From JAUIIK01 sp041390865 (GTDB lineage: Bacteria > Chloroflexota > Chloroflexia > Thermomicrobiales > CFX8): DNA of 64,000 bases. Made by a program: the position numbers and the translations under genes. The stretch spans positions 1 to 64,000 of the forward strand of contig JAWKPC010000018.1 in assembly GCA_041390865.1 (NCBI GenBank), written 5' to 3'. Under the pieces are notes generated by a model that made no database searches, was not told the DNA's origin, and worked only from the letters and a program-made list of their open reading frames with translations. Positions 8,767 to 16,815 of the stretch are shown here, one piece after another (within the stretch, counting starts at the first letter, position 1; each line of letters begins with the position of its first letter).

Positions 8767-9390
8767 CTAGCGGCCATCATCTCCCCCGCCACCCTCTTCT
8801 CCTCCTTCGTCACTACCAACTTGATGTCGTTCCGTCGCCAGGTAGAGTGCGTCAGGATTCGCGGCGGGACTACACATCGCAAAGACGTCGGCGATGAGCG
8901 ATGAACCATCATGGAAGACCGTGATCATCCAGCCTTCCTGGCCCGGGAGCGGATAGTACGGACGATCCAGCACGACCTGTGGCGGTACGAATCCATCCTG
9001 ATCGTAGATGAACTCGTAGCCTCCGCTGACGACAGCGTCGCCATTAGGACAGACAACCGTCATCGGTTCAAGCGGAACCAGATTTGCTGTGCCTCCAGGC
9101 GGACCCTCAGGCCCCTCGGGCCCTTGAGGTCCTGGCGGTCCTTCAGGTCCCTGTTGATTCCATGTAACCGGATATTCACTGGAACTACAGGTAGCGCCGG
9201 CTCTGTTGAGCATTCTCATCCCGCCGGTGTAATAGCTGACGCACGCTGTGAGCGTCACCGGCGCTGGCTCCGACGATGCACGTTGCATGAAGAAGCCGGT
9301 CGCGAGTATTCCCAATAGCGCGGCGACACCGATTGCCGGCAAAACAAGCAGCCGATACCTTGGCAGCCCGAAGCTACCTACCACGTTCAT
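8767..9390 (-). CDS. Secreted collagen-like protein with one C-x3-YTG module
   Basis: About 207 residues. Start is the ATG at 9390, which has AAGGAGG eight bases upstream. A basic N-terminus is followed by a hydrophobic segment (L-L-V-L-P-A-I-G-V-A-A-L-L-G), a signal peptide or membrane anchor. Then comes the module T-A-C-V-S-Y-Y-T-G ... A-T-C-S, a short linker ending V-T-W-N-Q-Q, a Gly-Pro-rich collagen-like stretch (G-P-E-G-P-P-G-P-Q repeats, about nine triplets) and a C-terminal beta domain with G-W-M-I-T-V-F. The tail is Gly/Glu/Asp-rich. Cell-surface location is likely. The Cys module recurs in three other secreted proteins in this window. Function unknown; single-gene transcript with its own terminator. 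Confidence 0.8.
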   Translation of the reverse strand: MNVVGSFGLPRYRLLVLPAIGVAALLGILATGFFMQRASSEPAPVTLTACVSYYTGGMRMLNRAGATCSSSEYPVTWNQQGPEGPPGPQGPEGPEGPPGGTANLVPLEPMTVVCPNGDAVVSGGYEFIYDQDGFVPPQVVLDRPYYPLPGQEGWMITVFHDGSSLIADVFAMCSPAANPDALYLATERHQVGSDEGGEEGGGGDDGR

Positions 9391-9625
9391 ATCGATTCCT
9401 CCTTGAAGCAAAAGATTGCCAGTTTGTCACGGATAAGCTAGCACCTATGGTATGCGTTGTCTCTAGGCAGTCTGCGGGCTATTTCTTGCGGATGTCCAGG
9501 TCCTTCCTGAACTTCGATGGAGAAACCGAATATCCTCAGATCTTGCGCTACGATGCTCCGGTGATCGGCCAGCTTCCCGCTCCAGAGCAGCGGGATGGAT
9601 CCTACCCGCGAAAGGGATTGCTACG

Positions 9626-10738
9626 ATGACAACCGGAGATCGAGCGGAGATCGTGCAGCGCGCGTGTTCACGGTTCTTGACCGGGCATGGCCACGTCACG
9701 CCAAGACAGGCGATCGAGCTCTTGCTCGAGGACGTCCCGGCCGACATGGAAACGGATACGTACGGCTCTGGGGAGGTCATCGAATCGCTCGAGGCAGAGA
9801 CGGCGGCGATCCTCGGTAAGGAAGCCGCTATCTTCATGCCGAGCGGCACGATGGCCCAGCAGGTCGCGCTGCGAATCTGGAGCGAGCGAACTGGCCGCAA
9901 GACCGTCGCGATGCACCCGCTCAACCATCTCGACTTCCACGAGAATTACGCGTACCAGCGGCTTCACGATCTCCAGAGCATCGCGTTGATCAAGCCGCCC
10001 GGCCTGGAGCGGCTGCTGACCGTCGACGATCTACGGCAGTCAGGCGGATCTCCCGGGATGCTGCTGCTCGAGCTTCCCCAGCGTGAGATCGGCGGCCAGC
10101 TACCGGACTGGAATGATCTCGTCGGGATGACGTCCTGGGCCCGGTCGCGCGGGGCTGTCGTTCACATGGACGGGGCCCGGCTCTGGGAGTGCCAGCCATT
10201 CTATGGCCGCAGCTATGCCGAGATCTGCTCCCTCTTCGATAGCGTCTACGTTTCCTTCTATAAGATCATCGGCGGCATTGCCGGCGCGGCGCTGGCCGGG
10301 CCGAAGGATTTCATCGAGGAAGCGCGTGTCTGGCGTCACATGCACGGCGGGCGCCTGATCCGGATGTTCCCGATGGTCGTCTCGGCCAAACGGGGGCTCG
10401 ACGACCGGTTGGGCCGGATGGCTGCCTACCACGACAAGGCAGTCGAGATCGCTGGATCGCTACAAGACATCGACAGCGTCGAGATCGTCCCCGATCCTCC
10501 GCATACGAACATGATGCACCTTTTCCTACGAGCAAACGAATCCCGGCTGCTGGATGCCGCACTCGATCTGTCAGAGGAGACGGGTATCTGGATAACCGGC
10601 CGCCTCATCGCTTCCCCGATACCGGCGTATGCGCGGTGGGAATGGACGGTCGGCGACGCCACACTGGAGATTCCGACCGGGGAGATTGCGGACTTGATCG
10701 GACGATGGTTAAACATGGCAACCCACGCCGCGGACTGA
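9626..10738 (+). CDS. Low-specificity threonine aldolase family PLP enzyme
   Basis: A 370-residue fold-type I PLP enzyme of the beta-eliminating lyase/threonine aldolase family (cytoplasmic; splits L-threonine or allo-threonine and other beta-hydroxy amino acids to glycine and an aldehyde). Features: D-T-Y-G-S-G-E near residue 44, M-P-S-G-T-M-A-Q at 71-78 (phosphate-binding), H-M-D-G-A-R-L-W with D182 contacting the pyridine nitrogen, and S-F-Y-K-I-I-G-G-I-A-G with K213 as the Schiff-base lysine. Ribosome site AAGGGA precedes the ATG. Length is slightly above the usual 340-350. Stands alone between divergent and co-directional genes. Confidence 0.9.
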   Translation: MTTGDRAEIVQRACSRFLTGHGHVTPRQAIELLLEDVPADMETDTYGSGEVIESLEAETAAILGKEAAIFMPSGTMAQQVALRIWSERTGRKTVAMHPLNHLDFHENYAYQRLHDLQSIALIKPPGLERLLTVDDLRQSGGSPGMLLLELPQREIGGQLPDWNDLVGMTSWARSRGAVVHMDGARLWECQPFYGRSYAEICSLFDSVYVSFYKIIGGIAGAALAGPKDFIEEARVWRHMHGGRLIRMFPMVVSAKRGLDDRLGRMAAYHDKAVEIAGSLQDIDSVEIVPDPPHTNMMHLFLRANESRLLDAALDLSEETGIWITGRLIASPIPAYARWEWTVGDATLEIPTGEIADLIGRWLNMATHAAD

Positions 10739-10844
10739 GATGAGTCGATAAGGCGACATAAAGCTCCGGCGCTGCTTCCACACGAATATGACCATTCTTA
10801 TTGATTGAATGTCGAAAAAAGTGACTGTGAACGGAGAGAACGAA

Positions 10845-12779
10845 TTGTCGAAGACCCTCACCGCGGAGATCATGGCCGACATCAAGGTACCCGCCGGCGC
10901 GCAGATCAGCCCGGATGGAACGCGCATTGCCGTCTCGATCGGGACGAATGCGAAAAAGGGGGAGCATCGGGAAGCGGCGATCTGGCTGATCGGGGTCGGT
11001 GATCCGGACTCGGGACGGCAGATCACTGCCGGCACGGCCAACGATACCGCTCCGCGCTGGTCGCCGGACGGCTTGTCGATCAGCTTTCTGTCCGACCGCG
11101 CCAAGCGAGGTACCAGCCAGCTCTACCTGCTGCCGCTGGATGAGGGCGGTGAAGCCCGGAGACTGACCGACGAGCGAGGCGGGGTGAGCAGTCATGCCTG
11201 GCTCGGGGACGACAACCGGATCGCCTATCTCAGCCCGGATGCGCGCGACCCCGAGGAGGAAAAGCGGCGAAAAGAGGAACGGGACGACGCCAACGTCTGG
11301 GGAGAGTTCTGGCCATATGCGAGGCTCCGCGTTCTCGATCTCGCTACCGATGGGACCCGCAAGGTCGATCTCGGTGACCGCCATATTAGCGGCATGAGCC
11401 CGTCGCCCGATGGTTCGCGAATCGCCGTGACGATGTCGGAATTCCCGGACCTGGATTCGATCGGGACGTCCTGCGAGCTGTTGCTCGTGGATGCCGTGAC
11501 CGGCGAGGCAGACATGATCTGCGCGCCCGACCGCATGTTCTCGTCGTTGACCTGGAGCGCCGATGAGACGGCGATCTACGGCGAGGCCTCTGCCGGGCCG
11601 GTGCCTGCCGTCAGCTCCAATCAGCTCTGGCGAATCGCCGCCGAGAAGGGGGCTGAGCCGGAACTCCTGACGCCGGATCTGCACGGCTGCGTGCGCTCGC
11701 TGGCCCGTGGCCGGGATGCTGCGACGCTGCACGCGATCGTCCAGGTCGGCGTCGAAACTGACATCTTCGCCTACGACATCGCATCCGGTGAATTCAGCCG
11801 GAAGCACCACTTCCCTGGCGATCTGTCCGAACTGTCGGTTGCCGATGACGGTGGTCTCGCGGTAACGCTCGGCAGCACGATCAATCGGCCATTCGATGTC
11901 TACTCGGTGAACCTCTCTGGCGGTGAAGACAGCGACCCATTCACCCGGCTGACCGATCTCCACCAGTATCTGGACGATATCGAGTTCGGCCCACACGAGA
12001 TCGTGACCTGGGAGCGTGGCGGCTTCACCCTGGACGGCATCGTCCTCTGGCCGGCCGGGAAGAGCGCCGCCGATGGACCGCTGCCAACCTGCGTTTCCGT
12101 CCACGGCGGGCCGTACGGCCGCTGGGCCAACGCCTTCGGCTATGCCCGGCCCTTCGCCCACTGGCTCGCAGCCCAGGGTTACCTCGTGTTCATGCCGAAC
12201 GCGCGCGGGGGATCGGGCCACGGCGAGGCGTTCGCATCGGCGGTCCTCGACTCGGTCGGCAAGGAAGACTGGCCGGACATCCTGGCCGGCATCGATCTCG
12301 TCGTCGACAACGGCTGGGCCAATCCGGACCGAATGGCGATCGGCGGCTGGAGCCAGGGCGGTTTCATGACCGCCTGGGCGGTTGGTCACGATCCTGACGA
12401 CCGGCAGCGCTTCAAATGCGCCGTCATGGGCGCCGGCGTGAGCGACTGGGGGATGATGGTCGCGACCAGCGACGTCCCGACCTTCGAGCAGCGGCTTGGG
12501 GGCGGTAACCCCTACGAGAGCGCCGGGCCGCACGAGTTCCACAAATGGTCGCCGATCTCCTATGTCCACCGGGCGACGACGCCGACGCTGATCCTTCACG
12601 GGGAGAAGGACGAGCGGGTACCGCTCAGCCAGGCGATCTTCATGCACCGGGGCCTTCGGAAATACGGTTGCGAGACCGAGATGGTCGTCTACCCGCGCGA
12701 GCCGCACGGCCTCCAGGAGCGCCGTCATGTCATCGATCTTCACCAGCGGGTCGCCAGCTGGTACCGGGAGAAGCTCTAG
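10845..12779 (+). CDS. S9 family prolyl-oligopeptidase-type serine peptidase
   Basis: About 644 residues. An N-terminal beta-propeller with WD40/TolB-like blades (Q-I-S-P-D-G-T-R-I-A, R-W-S-P-D-G-L-S-I) covers roughly residues 20-380. A C-terminal alpha/beta-hydrolase domain has the nucleophile elbow G-G-W-S-Q-G-G-F-M-T, the acid in L-H-G-E-K-D-E-R-V-P and the histidine in E-P-H-G-L-Q-E. This is the acylaminoacyl-peptidase/dipeptidyl-peptidase type that trims short peptides in the cytoplasm; no signal peptide. Start: TTG at 10845 has GGAGAG six bases upstream; the ATG at 10809 lacks a ribosome site and the ATG at 10872 is also possible. Confidence 0.9.
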   Translation: MSKTLTAEIMADIKVPAGAQISPDGTRIAVSIGTNAKKGEHREAAIWLIGVGDPDSGRQITAGTANDTAPRWSPDGLSISFLSDRAKRGTSQLYLLPLDEGGEARRLTDERGGVSSHAWLGDDNRIAYLSPDARDPEEEKRRKEERDDANVWGEFWPYARLRVLDLATDGTRKVDLGDRHISGMSPSPDGSRIAVTMSEFPDLDSIGTSCELLLVDAVTGEADMICAPDRMFSSLTWSADETAIYGEASAGPVPAVSSNQLWRIAAEKGAEPELLTPDLHGCVRSLARGRDAATLHAIVQVGVETDIFAYDIASGEFSRKHHFPGDLSELSVADDGGLAVTLGSTINRPFDVYSVNLSGGEDSDPFTRLTDLHQYLDDIEFGPHEIVTWERGGFTLDGIVLWPAGKSAADGPLPTCVSVHGGPYGRWANAFGYARPFAHWLAAQGYLVFMPNARGGSGHGEAFASAVLDSVGKEDWPDILAGIDLVVDNGWANPDRMAIGGWSQGGFMTAWAVGHDPDDRQRFKCAVMGAGVSDWGMMVATSDVPTFEQRLGGGNPYESAGPHEFHKWSPISYVHRATTPTLILHGEKDERVPLSQAIFMHRGLRKYGCETEMVVYPREPHGLQERRHVIDLHQRVASWYREKL

Positions 12780-13110
12780 CGATCCGAGCGCTGATTTCTA
12801 TCCCGATGCATGTCCATCGGGCTTGGGGATCGGGAGCATAGCCCTTTCTCGGCGGTATACGGTTGGAATGCAGTCGAGGTCCAGACGGCTTCTCCGCGCC
12901 TCCCGGGCTAGTGCGGCCTTTGGTCGGTGCTGATCCGCCTGCGCCACGGAGGGTTGTGGCTCGCGACGGTGTCTGAAACCTCATACTTATTTGTCCGCGC
13001 GGGTGAGCCATCCCGGCTATCACTGCCCGGCGGTCCATCGTCTTGGCCCTGCCATTCGTGGATCCAAGCACTGGACCGCACTTCAACCCTGACCACAGGA
13101 GGGAGATAAT
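12780..13110 (+). other. Intergenic stretch with weak hairpin and promoter space
   Basis: No convincing gene. It holds a 7-bp hairpin CCCGATG/CATCGGG at 12802-12821, 22 bases after the peptidase stop, without a T run (possible weak terminator). The rest is leader and promoter space for the membrane protein at 13111. Confidence 0.4.
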
Positions 13111-13401
13111 ATGACCCGCGAATTTCTACGCTATCCGATCCGAGCCATGATTTACGGATTGGCGATCATCGGCACGATCGCATTGCTGCTCGAACTGGTT
13201 GTCGAATCATCGACGCTCTTCTTCGTCGGCAGCGCGTTGATCGGCGTCAGTTTCGTTGGCTGGGGAATCGCCTACCTCATGGGCCTCGAGTGGGTCGGCC
13301 CCGCCGAAGCTCGCCGGGAGCGGCCGTGGCTGGGCTTCCTCTTCATCGGGATGGGCGCCTTTACGCTGGTGGTGTTGCTGATTCGCCTCGTTTCCGGCTA
13401 G
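13111..13401 (+). CDS. Small three-helix membrane protein (96 aa)
   Basis: The ATG is preceded by AGGAGGGAG, an excellent ribosome site. The protein has three hydrophobic segments: about residues 14-33 (Y-G-L-A-I-I-G-T-I-A-L-L-L), 36-58 (L-F-F-V-G-S-A-L-I-G-V) and 72-93 (L-G-F-L-F-I-G-M-G-A-F-T). The loop between helices 2 and 3 holds G-P-A-E-A-R-R-E-R-P. It is an integral membrane protein with the N-terminus probably inside. I do not recognise the family. An imperfect hairpin follows the stop. Confidence 0.7.
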   Translation: MTREFLRYPIRAMIYGLAIIGTIALLLELVVESSTLFFVGSALIGVSFVGWGIAYLMGLEWVGPAEARRERPWLGFLFIGMGAFTLVVLLIRLVSG

Positions 13402-13417
13402 CTCTGCCGCCGTATTC

Positions 13418-13449
13418 ACTGCACGCCGGCGAAGGAGCCGGTGTGCAGT
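13418..13449 (+). terminator. Imperfect 13-bp hairpin after the small membrane protein
   Basis: Arms ACTGCACGCCGGC and GCCGGTGTGCAGT pair with one G/T position, six-base loop, 17 bases after the stop at 13401. No clear T run, so called on position and structure. Confidence 0.45.
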
Positions 13450-13607
13450 ATTGCTCATGTCCGGTTTGCGACGAACGGGCAGTTTTCCAGATGCTGCTAT
13501 CCGGCCAGCAAGGCATCGTGGCCATAGCCGCGCAATGGGGCGCGGCTTCGTCAGAACGGCGCGCCGGGTTGCGATCTTTGGACCCCGCGTGCGGAAGGGA
13601 CAGGGCC

Positions 13608-14717
13608 ATGACGGCTACTGTTGAGCCGAACGTCGATCAAATCGAGCAGGAACGGGATGCGTTCATCGAGACACTCCTCGACGCAACTGCCGGGGTCTGG
13701 AAGATGTTCACGATCTATCTCGGCAACGAGTTGGGCTACTACCAGGCGCTTGCCGGCGGCGAGGCGAAGACTGCCGCCGAGCTTGCCGACGTGACCGGGA
13801 CAGTCGAGCGCTATACGCGGGAATGGCTGGAGCAACAGACCGTCGCCGGCGTTCTCAGCGTCGACAATCCGGAAGCCGGCCCGGACGAGCGGCGCTTCCG
13901 GCTGAAACCCGGCCACATCGAACCACTGACCGGGACGGAGAGTTTGAACTATCTCGGCGCGCTACCAGCGATCGTCGCCGGAACGGTACGGCCGATCGAT
14001 CAGGTTATCAGCGCCTACCGCAATGGCGGCGGCGTGGAATTTCACGACTTCGGGCGGCCGATGCGCTGCGGGCAGGCCGGGATGAACCGGAACCTGTTCC
14101 TCTATGAACTGGGGCAGTCCTGGTTGCCGGCGATTCCCGATGTTCACCGGCGGCTCGAGAGCGAGCGTCCGGCAAGGATCGCCGACGTCGGATGCGGCCT
14201 GGGCTGGTCCAGCATAGGGATGGCGCTGGCCTACCCGAACGTCCAGGTCGACGGTTTCGATCTGGATGCGGCGTCGGTTGAGGATGCCCGCCAGCTTGTC
14301 CGCGAGTACGGTCTCGAGAATCGTGTGAACATCCAGCTCCGGGACGCCGCCGATCCGACGCTCGCTGGGCGCTACGACCTCGTGACCGCGTTCGAATGCG
14401 TCCACGATATGAGCGATCCTGTCGGAGCGATCAGGACGATGAAGCGGCTGGCGAACGAGGGCGGCACCGTCCTGATCATGGACGAGCGCGCCGGTGATGC
14501 CTTCACCCCGGACGGAAACGATATCGAGTGGCTGCTCTATGGATTCAGTGTCCTGCATTGCCTGCCGGTCGGGATGGTCGACACGCCATCAGCGGCAACC
14601 GGCACCGTGATGCGGCCGTCGACGCTCCGGCAGTACGCCCAGCAGGCCGGATTCCGTGAGATCGAGATCCTCCCGATCGAGACGGACTTCTTCTATCTCT
14701 ACCGGCTGATCGACTAG
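13608..14717 (+). CDS. SAM-dependent methyltransferase with N-terminal winged helix
   Basis: About 369 residues. Start at the ATG at 13608, with AAGGGA upstream; the longer open frame upstream has no coding character. Residues 1-100 resemble the dimerisation/winged-helix part of small-molecule methyltransferases (A-G-V-W-K-M-F-T-I-Y-L-G-N-E-L-G-Y-Y, T-A-A-E-L-A). A Rossmann domain follows: motif I I-A-D-V-G-C-G-L-G-W-S-S-I-G, acidic loop V-D-G-F-D-L-D, and T-A-F-E-C-V-H-D-M. The C-terminal half carries V-L-I-M-D-E-R-A-G-D. It transfers methyl from S-adenosylmethionine to an unidentified small molecule, in the cytoplasm. Single-gene transcript closed by a strong terminator. Confidence 0.88.
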   Translation: MTATVEPNVDQIEQERDAFIETLLDATAGVWKMFTIYLGNELGYYQALAGGEAKTAAELADVTGTVERYTREWLEQQTVAGVLSVDNPEAGPDERRFRLKPGHIEPLTGTESLNYLGALPAIVAGTVRPIDQVISAYRNGGGVEFHDFGRPMRCGQAGMNRNLFLYELGQSWLPAIPDVHRRLESERPARIADVGCGLGWSSIGMALAYPNVQVDGFDLDAASVEDARQLVREYGLENRVNIQLRDAADPTLAGRYDLVTAFECVHDMSDPVGAIRTMKRLANEGGTVLIMDERAGDAFTPDGNDIEWLLYGFSVLHCLPVGMVDTPSAATGTVMRPSTLRQYAQQAGFREIEILPIETDFFYLYRLID

Positions 14718-14745
14718 CGGCACACGAAATCGGGCATGGATCGTG

Positions 14746-14779
14746 AAGACGGCGCGCAGACTGAACGCGCCGTCTTTTT
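14746..14779 (+). terminator. Rho-independent terminator of the methyltransferase gene
   Basis: Perfect 11-bp stem AAGACGGCGCG / CGCGCCGTCTT with a 9-base loop and a run of five T, 29 bases after the stop. Confidence 0.95.
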
Positions 14780-15093
14780 GCATCTTCAGGTGAATCGACC
14801 GTGGATGCTTTCCAGGGGGTCTCTTCTTCTCCACCACGGCAAATGACATCAGCCGATCTGATCGAAGCTGCCACATTGCCCTCCTCGTCAGGTCGAATAA
14901 GGCATCCCTGGTAGGGACTGTGCTCACTGGTGCAGCTAAGCAGATCTACGCACTCCGCACGTACCCGAGATACCGCTCTGAAATGCGTAATTCTTATGAT
15001 GCCGCCAGGGCTGGTGCCGCATATCATAGGTAGTGTCAAGAGCACGGCGCAACGGGGCGTCAGGCTCGAACAATGCCAAAGGAGGCACCGACG
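14780..15093. other. Intergenic stretch without a recognised gene
   Basis: No reading frame on either strand shows a family match or a good ribosome site apart from the small gene that begins at 15094. It presumably holds that gene's promoter. Confidence 0.4.
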
Positions 15094-15246
15094 ATGGAAA
15101 AGTTTGGAGTGACCGATTTCGTCCAGCAGGAACGAAATCGATTGGCGCAAACGATTAACTGTGAAGGCTGGAAGTTCGAGCACATCAAACAGCCCGATCG
15201 CGGCCGGCTGAAGCTCGCAATGCTGCGGCGCGCGGGTATCCGGTAG
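15094..15246 (+). CDS. Small basic protein (50 aa), unrecognised
   Basis: A short reading frame with a textbook ribosome site: AAAGGAGG ending seven bases before the ATG. The 50-residue product starts M-E-K-F-G-V-T-D-F-V-Q-Q-E-R and ends in a basic tail R-G-R-L-K-L-A-M-L-R-R-A-G-I-R. It is probably a helical, soluble, basic protein with one cysteine; no membrane segment. A hairpin with a G-T wobble (15330-15357) follows at 84 bases. The strong ribosome site and isolated position between terminators support a real small gene; no family or function is recognised. Confidence 0.55.
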   Translation: MEKFGVTDFVQQERNRLAQTINCEGWKFEHIKQPDRGRLKLAMLRRAGIR

Positions 15247-15329
15247 AGAGGCTCGCTCGAACCTCTCAGCCCTACCTTGAACTCCCCCACCCCCTAGACC
15301 CGTAACTTCCCCTTCCCACACCCCGCCGT

Positions 15330-15357
15330 ACGGCCCTGCTCACCCGAGCGGGGCCGT
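15330..15357 (+). terminator. Probable terminator before rtcB
   Basis: 12-bp stem (ACGGCCCTGCTC / GAGCGGGGCCGT, one G-T wobble) with a four-base loop, followed by CTCGCATATTT. Likely ends the small 50-residue gene's transcript. Confidence 0.6.
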
Positions 15358-15428
15358 CTCGCATATTTCCCGCGGATTGATACACTTTCGGATTGCACGA
15401 GTTTCGGGTTTCTAGAATCGGGGGCCGC

Positions 15429-16649
15429 ATGGGCCAGCCAGACATCATCTTTGGCGACCACGACGATAAGACGATTCTCCAGCTGCAGGACGTCGCCGGA
15501 CGAGCCGAACGGGCGGCGCTTATGGCCGATGGGCATCTCGGCTACATCATGCCGATCGGCGGCGTGGCCGCATTCCGGGACAGCGTCTCGGTCACCGGCG
15601 TCGGATTCGATATCGCCTGCGGCAATGCCGCGATACGAACCGACCTGAAGCGAGAGGATCTCGAAGATCTGTCAGGTATCGCCGACGAAATCCACCAGCA
15701 GCTTTCGTTCGGCATCGGCCGCAAGAACACCCTGCCCGATGCGCCGGTTGATCACCCGCTGTTCGATTCCGACGCCTGGAACGCCCTGCCGCCGAACGTG
15801 CGCGACGATTTGATGGAGAAGGCCCGTTCCCAGCTAGGAACGATCGGGTCGGGCAACCACTACGTCGACATCTTCGCCGACGAGCAGGGCACCATCTGGG
15901 TCGGCGTCCACTTCGGTTCCCGTGGATTCGGCCACACCGTCGCCTCGGGCTTCCTGGCTCTCGATCAGGGCCAGCAGTGGGGAAAGAGAGTGCCAGAGCA
16001 GGAGGCGCTGTTCCACATCGATAGCGATCTCGGCCAGCGCTACTGGGCGCTCATGGAGCTGGCCGGCGAGTACGCCTACGCCGGCCGGGAGTGGGTAGCC
16101 CGCAAAGTCGTCGAGATCATCGATGGACATGAGCTCGAGCTGGTGCACAATCATCACAATTACGCCTGGCGTGAGGAGCATGGCCCCGAAGGTGCCCGCG
16201 AGGAGTTCATCGTCATCCGCAAGGGGGCGACGCCAGCCTGGCCGGGCCAGAAGTCGTTCATCGGTGGGAGCATGGGCGATGATTCCTACATCGTCCAGGG
16301 TGTCGAGAACGCCGGTCCGGAGATCCGCGATCGTCAGGAACGGGCGATGTTCTCGACGATCCACGGTGCGGGCCGGGTCATGTCCAGGACCAAGGCTGCC
16401 GGGCGCAGGCGCTGGAAGACGGGCGAGATCATCAAGCCGGGCGTCGTCTCTCCGGAGATGATGCACCGCTGGCTGGATGAAAAGAACGTGATTCTTCGAG
16501 GCGGCGGTCTCGATGAGTCTCCGCACGCCTACCGCCGGCTGGACGCGGTGCTCGATCAGCAGCTCGGTACGATCGAGGTCATGCACCGGTTGACGCCGCT
16601 CATCGTCGTGATGGCTGGCGAAAACGAGTTCGATCCGTACAAAGATTAG
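15429..16649 (+). CDS. RtcB family RNA ligase
   Basis: About 406 residues, nearer the short RtcB homologues than the 480-residue E. coli form. The Mn/GTP site residues are visible: V-G-F-D-I-A-C-G (Cys), G-S-G-N-H-Y (His), V-G-V-H-F-G-S-R-G-F-G-H (His), H-N-H-H-N-Y (His) and I-H-G-A-G-R-V-M-S-R, where the His is the guanylylated residue. RtcB joins RNA 2',3'-cyclic phosphate or 3'-phosphate ends to 5'-OH ends in RNA repair, using GTP. The start at ATG 15429 is preferred over the upstream TTG because it has a purine-rich GGGGG ahead of it and matches the family N-terminus. No archease or RtcA is next to it. Confidence 0.9.
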   Translation: MGQPDIIFGDHDDKTILQLQDVAGRAERAALMADGHLGYIMPIGGVAAFRDSVSVTGVGFDIACGNAAIRTDLKREDLEDLSGIADEIHQQLSFGIGRKNTLPDAPVDHPLFDSDAWNALPPNVRDDLMEKARSQLGTIGSGNHYVDIFADEQGTIWVGVHFGSRGFGHTVASGFLALDQGQQWGKRVPEQEALFHIDSDLGQRYWALMELAGEYAYAGREWVARKVVEIIDGHELELVHNHHNYAWREEHGPEGAREEFIVIRKGATPAWPGQKSFIGGSMGDDSYIVQGVENAGPEIRDRQERAMFSTIHGAGRVMSRTKAAGRRRWKTGEIIKPGVVSPEMMHRWLDEKNVILRGGGLDESPHAYRRLDAVLDQQLGTIEVMHRLTPLIVVMAGENEFDPYKD

Positions 16650-16650
16650 G

Positions 16651-16757
16651 GAATAGGGATCAGGGAGTAGGGGGGCAGCCTCTTTCCCGGTTGAGGATCG
16701 GCTTCCCTCTCCCGCCGCGCGGCGAAGCGGGGCAGTGGGAGAGGGACAGGGGTGAGG
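16651..16757. repeat. REP-like intergenic element (CCCTCTCCC...GGGAGAGGG)
   Basis: Two low-complexity parts. The first, 16651-16673, is a purine-rich AGGGAT/AGGGAG stretch. The second is an inverted repeat CCCTCTCCC (16705-16713) / GGGAGAGGG (16737-16745) with tail ACAGGGGTGAGGG. This tail-bearing palindrome is a repeat family I know to be scattered between genes in many bacteria. It lies between rtcB and the glycosyltransferase and may fold into a stable hairpin. Confidence 0.6.
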
Positions 16758-16815
16758 GAGATATTCCATACCTATTCTCGGTAAGCGGCGGGGCCTGCTC
16801 GCCACCATCGGCCTC

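Noticed and set aside
10605..12743. 712-residue minus-strand reading frame
   Set aside because: Antisense to the S9 peptidase, which has full catalytic motifs.
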